DNA of 64,000 nucleotides from Larix kaempferi (lineage: Eukaryota; Streptophyta; Pinopsida; Pinales; Pinaceae), in contig BSBM01000076.1 in the NCBI GenBank assembly GCA_027924585.1, positions 8,713,001 through 8,777,000 on the forward strand, written 5' to 3'. The notes under the pieces are model-generated. The model ran no database searches and was not told the DNA's origin. It worked only from the letters and a program-made list of their open reading frames with translations. Shown here piece by piece: positions 56,607 through 64,000 of the stretch. A program made the position numbers and the translations under genes. The first letter of the stretch is position 1. Every line of letters begins with the position of its first letter.

Positions 56607-56774
56607 CTTAAGCGATGTATGCAAGTTGAGGTTACTTAAGAGATGCTATAGGACATTGCTTAAGCGACACCAAGGAGATTCGCTTAAGCGACATCCTATA
56701 ACATTTCTTAAGCGACGTTTAGATTGTATAGTCAAACAATAAATTCATTTTCTGGTTTTTGTCGCTTAAGCGAC
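56607..56774. repeat. Cluster of CTTAAGCGAC motifs
   Basis: CTTAAGCGA or close variants occur at 56607-56615, 56635 (CTTAAGAGA), 56659-56668, 56682-56692, 56707-56716 and 56763-56774. The last is the perfect 14-base palindrome GTCGCTTAAGCGAC (56761-56774). Confidence 0.9.
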
Positions 56775-56790
56775 GTGACGCTGAAGGTGT

Positions 56791-56940
56791 TTAGGTTTTT
56801 TCCAGTTCATTTTGGCAAGATTTAAAACATATTCGGATATAACATCTATTTAGGGTTTTTTCCAATTCAATTCGGCAAGATTTCAAACATATTCGGAAAT
56901 AACATCTATTTAGTTTTTTTTTGGGTTCAATTTGACAAGA
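56791..56940. repeat. 60-bp x 2.5 tandem repeat
   Basis: Units start at 56791, 56851 and 56911, built on TTCGGCAAGATTTCAAACAT and AACATCTATTTAG. Spacing is exactly 60 bases in both steps. Confidence 0.93.
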
Positions 56941-56992
56941 ATACTTTCTGGAAGGATTTTGGAGGGAGAACGTTGATTATAGGTAAATATTT

Positions 56993-56997
56993 TGGTG
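56993..56997. repeat. E6 left target-site duplication
   Basis: TGGTG before the 5' LTR equals TGGTG at 63684-63688 after the 3' LTR. Confidence 0.93.
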
Positions 56998-57550
56998 TGT
57001 TGAGATATTGTAACTTCTAAGAATATTATATTTGTACTTTATTATTCTGGAGATGTTTCATTCCTCTCTGAAGACCTTATTGTATATCCGGAGATTTTTA
57101 TTCCTCCGTCGGAATGTGGTAACTTGGGTTATTATAATTCCCTAGTGGGTTCGACCCAGAGTTAGTTGTAATGGGGTTTTTAACCCAGTGGTTAAAGTTG
57201 GGTCCGACCTAGTTAGTGTAAAAGTCAAGTCGGAGTTGTGTATAAATAGAGGAGGTGTGTTCCTCATTTAACACACATTACACTCACTTGTGATTGGAGC
57301 ATAAGTGAGGGAGAGATCTGCTATGGAGGAGAAGGAGCTCATGTTTAGGGTTTACATCTTTGTATTTGTTCGTCATCTATATTGAGGAAGCTTTGCTGGG
57401 TTTTCTACCCCATGAGGGTTTCCTAGGATAAATCTGTGTCTCTTGTGTTTATGTTGTGCTTGTTTTTCTTTCAGTGATCTTGTATATGCTATTATTATGA
57501 AATGGAATGTAATACTGATATTCTCTGTTTTAGCATATTGAGTTTTAACA
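56998..57550 (+). repeat. E6 5' LTR, 553 bp
   Basis: TGTTGAGATA to TTTTAACA. It has a TATA box at 57241-57250 and a CACACATTACACTCACTTG-like stretch after it, similar in layout to the E3 LTR. Confidence 0.96.
57241..57250 (+). promoter_or_regulatory. TATA box in the E6 5' LTR
   Basis: TATAAATAGA after GTTGTG. The same box is at 63374-63383 in the 3' LTR. Element transcription would start some 30 bases downstream. Confidence 0.75.
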
Positions 57551-57562
57551 TGGTATCGGACC
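57551..57562 (+). other. E6 primer-binding site
   Basis: TGGTATCGGACC directly after the LTR, close to the initiator tRNA-Met site TGGTATCAGAGC. Confidence 0.88.
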
Positions 57563-60492
57563 TAACCTAAAGGAAGGCAATGTATGGCACTTACGACACT
57601 TGCTTCCCTTGCGACAATTTGCAGGTTAGGGTTTTATATAGAAAAAACCAGTCATCGTGGAACTTTCGCTATACATCCATTTTGGAGAAGGTTCAGGATC
57701 TGAAACCTTTATAGGTCGTAGATAACATCCCCATGTACCTTGTGTCTGAAGGACAGCCTCATATTCATTTTACTTTGTGAGTTATGATCAATACAACTTA
57801 GGGTTTGTACCTCTTCCAAATATCAGTCATAAACAGGTGACCTAGGAAAAAAGGTCACAACTTGGGCTAGGAATATCCAAATGAAATTTAGTAAAATGTG
57901 ATAGGTAGAGTATAGACTTTAGTTTCTCAGGTAAGTTTTTCAGAGGCTGAAGTTGAACCAGTGACACATGGAACGTTGTACAAGTTCGCTCTCCTGTTTT
58001 ATCCCATATACAGGTCACGTTGCGACACTTGGCATAACTCTCTCTCAGAGAATCCAATTGAAGCCAGACCCATGGGGTTGGAAATATGACAGGTCAGGAT
58101 ACCATAGGCCAAATTTTCAGACCTTGTGGATTCTTAATTTCAAATATGCACCATAAAGAATCAGGTGCATATTTCTGTCAAACCAGAATTGGATTTTGAG
58201 CACCTTCATTCTTGGCTTGTCACTGCTGCGGGAATTTAGGGCTTTGTAGAAAGTTGGAATTTGTGGAATCAGAGTCCACGGATGAATTCTCCTCATCAAA
58301 ATTGAAATTTAGATACCAAGATTGAATTTTTTGGTTGGGCAGAAGGTCGGGCTTGATCAAACCCTATTTCAGGATTTTGATTGGAAAGGTGAAAAATTAG
58401 GGCTTTTGCAAAAGTTGGAATTTTTGAAATCTGTGACCACGGCTGGAAGCTCCTTAGAAAAATTGAAGTTTAGAACACAAGATCAAACCTTTTGGATGGG
58501 AAGAAGACTGAGCTTTATCAAACCCTAGTTTGGGATCCTATCCAGAAGATCCAGAAGTTTCAAAGGCAATTTTGAGGGTCAAATTTTGTAGTTTTCAAAA
58601 TTGAAGTATACCAGCTTGATCAACTCAGCAAGCCACATCTTTCCATCCATTCAGAAGTTTGAAGTTCAAAATTTGAATTTTTAGGGTTTCTCTGACAATC
58701 CCTAATCCAGCTCCAAATCTAGTTTCAGCAAATCAAAGTGGATTGGGTTAATCCTAGAAGAATGGATTGGACACTTGCATAAGTGAAGAAGTTCCAATTC
58801 CAGAGGGAGATGAGGCTAAGGCCTTACATAAGAAGACTACAAGCAATCCTGATAGGTATGACTTGAGGAAATACAGGTATGTTTTGAAATCCGATTCTTG
58901 ATTAAGTTCATAATATGTTTTTCTTCATGTTATTGAGGTTAGTACAATTATGATTGTTTGATAATGAATGCATGTGAATGATAGAAGACATTCATTGATT
59001 AGGGTTGTGACACTTATGATTGTACTAATGCACCTGTGGTGTTGTATGGGGATGATGTTGTCTGCTAACAAGATACAGGTACATCAGAAAGACAAATCAA
59101 GTTCTATGACCATGATGGCATGAAGGCAAAGACTCATCCATAATCTTTGATCACATAGAAGCTCTTCTTATGAGGTATGTATGACTTTGTTCTACTATGC
59201 TTAACCTATGAGATATGCAGGTTCTAGCACAAGGTCTTTAAATCATTGAAGAGAACAAAGAAGATATTGTTTGGGTATGTTTAGACATAACCAAGCTTGA
59301 TAATCCAGGTATGTTTTCCTATATCAAGTTCGAATCCTACTTTGTTAGGATCTTAGGTAAGTATACCTGTGTATGAAATGATCATGACCATACATACTTA
59401 AGATTATTTAGAATCATAATGTTTTGATAGTATTGAGACTATACTAATGAATGTATGATTATGTATGAGATCATGACGATGACACTAGTGCACACTTGAG
59501 CATGCATAGTGGTCCAGGATGGATAAGAAGTTCAAAGACATATAGAGATCAAGCGGGAGTCAACCATAAAAGACAAGTATTTGAGTTGTTATTGAATCTC
59601 TGAAATAGTAAATGATATTGCTTGTAATAGCTGTATGCATATTTATATTCCTAGAATATATCATGCATAGTGTGAGCATTCATATAGCATTGAACAATAT
59701 ACTACTAATATGCATATGATGGGTAAGTTGGACAAACATTCCATTGTTGTTTGTCTAGAATGGAACCTCTTTGCTGACATGTTGAGAGCTGTGCACACTC
59801 TTGATAGTATGTTTTGGTATAGATGGAAGGCATCTAGATATGCATAAATGATATGGAAAAGTGTTGTGCCAAAGTATTGGTGAAGATAGTTGCATAACTA
59901 TGTGAATCATATCTGTATGCATTATAGGTTATCATGTGAACATGATTTTATGATTATGAAGTATTACTAATCATGTAATTAACTTTGATTTGTAGGAAAG
60001 ATCATGTGATACAATCTACAAAAGAAGGATGATGAACACCGAACAAGTGATGGATGTTCAACAAGAAGACCTACAAATCACACATAATATAGAAGGATCG
60101 TGGATAGAAGATTCTCTTAGAAAGAGGAAGAGGATCATGACAAGATGTTTGCTCCAAGTGGCGAGATAAGACCATTCTCTTAATGGTGTAATTAAAGAAA
60201 GCTCTGTACGGGCACCCAGAATCGATAGTCATTTGATGAGCTTAATGATCACCATGGGTGATGCAGATTTCAACCTTTGATACAAGGTTGAAGATGGTGT
60301 CTATATACAGATGACATTCTTCTCTTAGATGGATGCAAGAAGGAACTCACCACATAATTCGAATGATCTTGAGGCTCATATCAGTAGATCCATCTGATGA
60401 GAGATGGCACAAATAGATATGCAGAAGATCACTCAATGCATAGTGTGAATGATGTTCAGTCACAGAGGGAGAATTGATAGCTTCTTGACAAG
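57563..60492 (+). other. E6 long leader, non-coding, shared with E3
   Basis: It matches the E3 leader in order, including the single copy of the GAGAATCCAATTGA block, two related blocks at about 58200-58350 and 58390-58520 (AGTTGGAATTT, then TTTTGG-TGGG-GAAG), and CTCTTTGCTGACATGTTG at 59768. Frames such as 58322-58528 are not conserved in E3 as protein and are not called. Confidence 0.8.
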
Positions 60493-61506
60493 TTGATCCT
60501 AACCTTTACCGTAAAGGTTATGGATGATGAACCTATCATACTATTATTGTATGTGGATGATCTCTTTTTGACAAGAAATGAGAAACAAATCATGGAAAGC
60601 AAGAAGAAGCTAGCTACAGAATTTGAGATGAAAGATCTCAGGTTGATGCATTACTTCCTAGGTCGTATGGAAAGGCCCAGAAGGAATCTTTCTCAACCAG
60701 GGAAAGTATGTTGTGGAAATCTTGAAAATATTTGATATGTTGGAATGCAAATTCATGGCCACTCCCATGGATTCCAACTTGAAGTTGTTAGCTGATGACT
60801 CATCATAGTTAGTGGATGTGACTCTGTACAGATAGATTATTGGGTCATTGATGTATTTGACGAATACCAGGCCAGATATATGCTTTGCTGTGAACACCTT
60901 AAGTCAGTATCTAGTGGAACCTACGCGTGTTCACCTGATAGCTGCAAAGCATGTTATGAGGTACCTAAAGGGTACGATAGACTTTGGTCTATGTTATCTT
61001 GGAGATCATGACTTCAGATGGTATGGCTACATAGATGTTGATTGGGCAGGAAGTGTATCAGACAGGAAAAGCACATCCAGAGGATGTTATTGTCTGGGAT
61101 CTGCCATGATCTCGTGGTTTAGCAGAAATCAGTCTAGTGTGGCTCTCAGCATAGCTAAAGCGGAATATATTGCTACTTGATCTGCTAGTTATGAAGCGCT
61201 ATGGCTTCGGAAATTGTTATCAGGATTGTTTGACTTGGAGATGGACCCTGCTATGATCTTGTGTGACAACCAAAGTTGTATCAAGATGAATGAGAATCCA
61301 GTGTTCTATGATAAGTCAAAGCACATAGAGATCTAATATTTCTATATACAGGATATGGAGCAGAAAGGAGCTATCAAGCTCGAGTATGTGAGCACTGACA
61401 AACAAGTTGTTGATATATTGACCAAACCTCTATCTCGAGTAAAGTTTTAGTATTTCCGAGATAAGCTTGGTGTAGTTCAGAAGGACCCTCCTCGAAAGGG
61501 GGAGTG
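60493..61506 (+). pseudogene. E6 copia RT end and RNase H
   Basis: 60493-60735 carries the RT catalytic box 'LLLYVDDLFLT' (intact YVDD) and 'EFEMKDLRLMHYFLG'; a shift near 60670 follows. Then 60848-61180 has 'YLTNTRPDICFAVNTLSQYL', 'GYIDVDWAGSVSDRKSTS' and 'KAEYIA' (usual AEAEY, one Glu changed to Lys). After a stop at 61178 it continues with 'LCDNQSCIKMNENP' and 'VVDILTKPLSRVKF', ending at about 61506. It aligns with the open E3 frame 22162-23007 along its whole length. Confidence 0.93.
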
Positions 61507-61508
61507 AT

Positions 61509-61740
61509 ATGGTCGCTGATGATGAGATTTCCTGCATCGATGGTAAGGTTGATGATGTGGATACTTGTATCGATGATGTGGATACTTGTATCGATGATGA
61601 GGATACATGTATTGATGATGTGGATACTTGTATCGATGATGAGGACACTTGTGTCAATGATGAGGTTACCTATTCCAACGATGAGGTTGATGATGAGGTT
61701 ACCGGTTCCTACGATGAGGTCGATATATGGTCCTTAGACT
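61509..61740 (+). repeat. E6 3' array C: 21-bp units of palindromic steps
   Basis: GATACTTGTATC occurs at 61560-61571, 61581-61592 and 61623-61634; GATACATGTATT at 61602; GACACTTGTGTC at 61644-61655. Units are separated by GATGATGTG or GATGATGAG. The period keeps one frame open ('DTCIDD' repeats), but there is no sign this is a protein. Confidence 0.9.
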
Positions 61741-62130
61741 TTGTCTAAGTGGACAAGGAGGGATTGTATAATCCCTGGACTTCGGTCCCTGAATTGATCC
61801 GTAGACATATGTCTCCGATAAATGGTCCCTAGTGGACGAGAGGGATTGTATCATCCATGGACACATGTCCTAAAAGAGATACATAGACATATGTCTCCGA
61901 GAAAGTGGTCCCTAGTGGACATGATAGGACTGCATCGTGCCTAAATGTTTAGTTCAAAATGTACGTGATATGACTACATCGTCCCTGAACAGTTGGTTCA
62001 AAATGTACGTGATAAATCCTATATCTAATCTAGGTCACATCCGGTATGAAAAAGGACTAGCTCTATGGTGGTAAATCCTAGATTTAATCTAGGTCACATC
62101 CAATATGAAAAAGCACTGGCACTGTGGTCA
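61741..62130 (+). repeat. E6 3' array D: paired longer repeats with hairpins
   Basis: AGACATATGTCT (perfect palindrome) at 61803-61814 and 61885-61896, each followed by CCGA and GGTCCCTAGTGGAC. A 58-60-bp pair built on ATCTAATCTAGGTCACATCC and ATGAAAAAG lies at about 62013-62130. A GGAC-TTCG-GTCC hairpin is at 61777-61788. Confidence 0.85.
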
Positions 62131-62640
62131 GGGAATGCATCGTCCCTAGACATGAGATTTGTCTTAAACGGATCAAGGACTGCATCGTCCTTAGACATGA
62201 GACTTGTCTTAAACGGATCAAGGACTGCATCATCCTTAGACATGAGACTTGTCTTAAATGGATCAAGGACTGCATCCTCCTTAGAAATGAGACTTGTCTT
62301 AAATGGATCAAGGACTGCATCGTCCTTAGACATGAGACTAGTCTTAAACGGATCAAGGACTGCATCGTCCTTAAACATGAGACTTGTCTTAAATGGTTCA
62401 AGGACTGCATCGTCCTTAGACATGAGACTTGTCTTAAATGGATCAAGGACTACATCGTCCTTAGACATGAGACTTGTCTTAAATTGATCAGGATTGATCA
62501 TCTTGAAAGTAGATTTGGACTGCATTGTCTAGACATGAGGTGTCTTAAAAGGATCGGGATTGATCATCCTGTAAAGTAGATCTGGATTGCATCATCCATA
62601 GACATGAGAGATGTCTTAAATTGAGAGGGATTGATCATCT
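62131..62640 (+). repeat. E6 3' array E: 45-bp x 8 tandem repeat plus diverged units
   Basis: The unit GGATCAAGGACTGCATCGTC... repeats every 45 bases about eight times (62131-62490), then decays through 62640. Each unit has two short inverted repeats, AAGGAC-GTCCTT and AGACA-TGTCT. Because 45 is a multiple of three and the unit has few stops, long open frames appear on both strands; they are by-products. Confidence 0.95.
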
Positions 62641-62659
62641 CATAATTGGATCATGTGTG

Positions 62660-62935
62660 TTGTAGAGTATGCTGCTATGATGTTGTTGATCGAGAGGATC
62701 CAGTTGCTGCTATGATGTTGTTGATCGAGAGGATCCAGTTGATATGATGTTGATCGAGAAGATCCAGTTGATGTTGTTATGCTATTGATCGAGAGGATCC
62801 AGTTGATGCCGAGATGCCGTTGATCAAGAAGATCCAGGTGATGTTATTGATCGTGAAGATCCAAATACTGTCGATCGAGATGATCTAGATGATGATGTGA
62901 TCAAGAAGATCGAGTTGATGATATTGTTGTAGTTG
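62660..62935 (+). repeat. E6 3' array F: GATCGAGAGGATC units
   Basis: TTGATCGAGAGGATCCAGTT recurs near 62686, 62723 and 62785, with variants GATCGAGAAGATC, GATCAAGAAGATC and GATCGTGAAGATC in between, spaced about 30-40 bases. Each is a GATC...GATC short inverted repeat. The stretch 62936-63118 has no clear repeat. Confidence 0.88.
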
Positions 62936-63118
62936 TTCGACTGCTGCAGAAGATGAAGACTCAATACTAATGATGTTGATGTTCCAGTAATGATTATGTT
63001 CCAGTAGTTGTTTGAGTTACTGATGATGATTGAAGAAAGCTTCCAATGATTTATAGATGTATCAAGTATGATGTTGGTGACTCCTTGCTCCTGTGGATAT
63101 TGTTATAATATCCTTCTC

Positions 63119-63130
63119 GTTAAGGGGGAG
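63119..63130 (+). other. E6 polypurine tract
   Basis: GTTAAGGGGGAG immediately before the LTR start TGTTGAGATA. Confidence 0.9.
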
Positions 63131-63683
63131 TGTTGAGATATTATAACTTCTAAGAATATTATATTTGTACTTTATTATTCCAGAGATGTTTCATTCCTTT
63201 GTGAAGACCTTATTGTATATCCGGAGATGTTTATTCCTCCGTCGGAATGTGGTAACTTGGGTTATTAGACTTCCCTAGTGGGGTTGGCCCAGAGTCAGTT
63301 GTAATGGGGTGTTTAACCCAATGGTTAAAGTTGGGGTCGACCTAGTTAGTGTAAAAGTCAAGCCGTAGTTGTGTATAAATAGAGGAGGTGTGCTCCTCAT
63401 TTAACACACATTACACTCACTTGTGATTGATGCATAGGTGAGGGAGAGATCTACTATGGAGGAGAAGGAGCTCATGTTTAGGGTTTACATCTTTGTATTT
63501 GCTGGTCATCTATATTGAGGAAGCTTTGCTGGGTTTTCTACCCCATGAGGGTTTCCTAGGATAAATCTGTATCTCTTGTGTTTATGCTATGCTTGTTGTT
63601 CTTTCAGTGATCCTGTATATGCTATTGTTGTGAAATGGAATGTAATACTGATATTCTCTGTCTTAGCATATTGAATTTTAACA
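63131..63683 (+). repeat. E6 3' LTR, 553 bp
   Basis: It aligns to 56998-57550 end to end without gaps. TATA box at 63374-63383. Confidence 0.96.
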
Positions 63684-63808
63684 TGGTGGATTAATGAGAT
63701 TGTCCCTTGAAATAATTTCTTTTGATTAGGCTAATGATTTCTCTATATTTATTCTTACTGTATTATTGGATTGATGATGTAATTTATTGAAATAGAGAAC
63801 AATTTCAG

Positions 63809-64000
63809 ACAATCCTGCTCACCAATTTGCTAGTAGATCCAAACGATTTACTCCTATGCAAGCAATTATCAATTCGATATACGGTGACAGAAGCAACCAT
63901 GGTAATATAAATGATCAGAATCAGTCCTTTAATGTTGAATATATAATTGGTGATGGAAAATGTTATTTCCCTTGCACGCAATGCAAAGGGATAAAAAGAA
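63809..64000 (+). CDS. Possible exon with Cys cluster, cut by window end
   Basis: After a good 3' splice-site sequence (AACAATTTCAG, ending at 63808) the + strand is open to the window end, 64 codons. It contains 'HQFASRSKRFTPMQAIINSI' and ends 'CYFPCTQCKGIKR', a C-x4-C-x2-C cluster. This resembles the short Cys-rich domain at the start of CACTA-type transposase-associated proteins, but I cannot confirm that. E6 inserted just upstream, so E6 may sit in the preceding intron, or the frame may be chance. 63689-63808 has no other feature. Confidence 0.35.

Larger units (their letters stand above)
56373..56992. other. Spacer with CTTAAGCGAC motif cluster and 60-bp repeat
   Basis: There is no gene I can support (a 63-codon + frame at 56361-56552 is Leu/Ser-rich and unsupported). 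It contains six CTTAAG-centred motifs in 56607-56774 and a 60-bp tandem repeat at 56791-56940, each listed separately. Confidence 0.5.
56998..63683 (+). mobile_element. E6: Ty1/copia element with reduced pol, TSD TGGTG
   Basis: Equal LTRs (553 bases each, about 34 mismatches counted by eye without gaps), perfect TSD, primer site and purine tract. Inside is a leader of 2.9 kb related to that of E3, a broken RT/RNase H end, then 1.4 kb of tandem arrays. Gag, protease and integrase are not detectable. It looks non-autonomous, in the same lineage as E3 but with clearly different LTRs. Confidence 0.95.

Noticed and set aside
61504-61748. Asp/Cys repeat frame ('DTCIDD') after E6 RNase H
   Set aside because: The period of 21 bases keeps it open; the palindromic DNA step explains the pattern better, and E3 has no such frame.
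62065-62579. Long open frames of 120-151 codons on both strands
   Set aside because: They come from a 45-bp tandem unit with few stops in any frame; the same stretch is open in four frames at once, so none is evidence of a protein.
1-64000. tRNA, rRNA or other structural RNA genes
   Set aside because: No cloverleaf-like or rRNA sequence was recognised; the only tRNA-like text is the primer-binding sites.

Overview
This window is intergenic, repeat-dominated plant DNA. I see no complete host gene, no rRNA or tRNA gene and no bacterial-style gene. It is built from seven broken LTR retrotransposons (three Ty3/gypsy, four Ty1/copia), two unrelated Penelope-like element (PLE) remnants, one solo LTR, one orphan LTR fragment and many local duplications. 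Penelope-like elements carrying a GIY-YIG endonuclease are unusual in plants and are best known from conifers. Together with old, stop-riddled LTR elements spaced by AT-rich DNA, this makes a gymnosperm, probably a conifer, my best guess, but the species cannot be read from the sequence.

Layout. 1-7643: E1, a + strand Ty3 chromovirus whose 5' LTR is cut by the window edge. 7644-9047: PLE-A on the - strand, in head-to-tail arrangement (tail of one unit, then the start of the next). 9048-19383: E2, a - strand Ty3 chromovirus with a truncated 3' LTR and about 2.4 kb of unexplained sequence in its leader. 19988-27181: E3, a - strand copia element with TSD TTACC. 27187-31566: AT-rich DNA with small tandem duplications and one coiled-coil reading frame. 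31567-35792: E4, a deleted - strand copia element. 36050-36714: solo LTR with TSD GTTAG. 37072-49237: E5, a 12 kb non-chromodomain Ty3 element (Athila/Tat-like primer site) with an extra long 3' reading frame. 49605-50335: orphan LTR fragment of the E4 family. 50851-52500: stepwise tandem duplication. 52869-55620: E7, a decayed + strand copia element. 55622-56372: PLE-B, + strand. 56998-63683: E6, a + strand copia element with TSD TGGTG. 63809-64000: start of a possible exon with a Cys cluster, running off the window.

How the parts relate. E1, E2, E4, E5 and E7 once encoded gag plus pol (protease, reverse transcriptase, RNase H, integrase); E4 and E7 now lack the RT end. E3 and E6 belong to one copia lineage: they share a roughly 2.9 kb leader of mostly non-coding sequence, keep only the RT/RNase H end of pol, and carry large tandem arrays between pol and the 3' LTR. 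They look like non-autonomous elements that would need enzymes from elsewhere. Most premature stops in E1, E5 and E7 sit where the family has Gln, Arg or Trp, the pattern expected from deamination of methylated cytosine in silenced DNA.

Most worth a second look: (1) the E3 and E6 3' arrays are rows of small inverted repeats whose stems change on both sides while the loop stays the same, suggesting selected RNA or DNA hairpins; (2) the E5 3' frame of about 960 codons ending in a long coiled coil; (3) the E5 gag with four zinc knuckles, a Gln-rich tract and an RGG box; (4) two distinct GIY-YIG PLE lineages within one window, one with a hammerhead-like motif.
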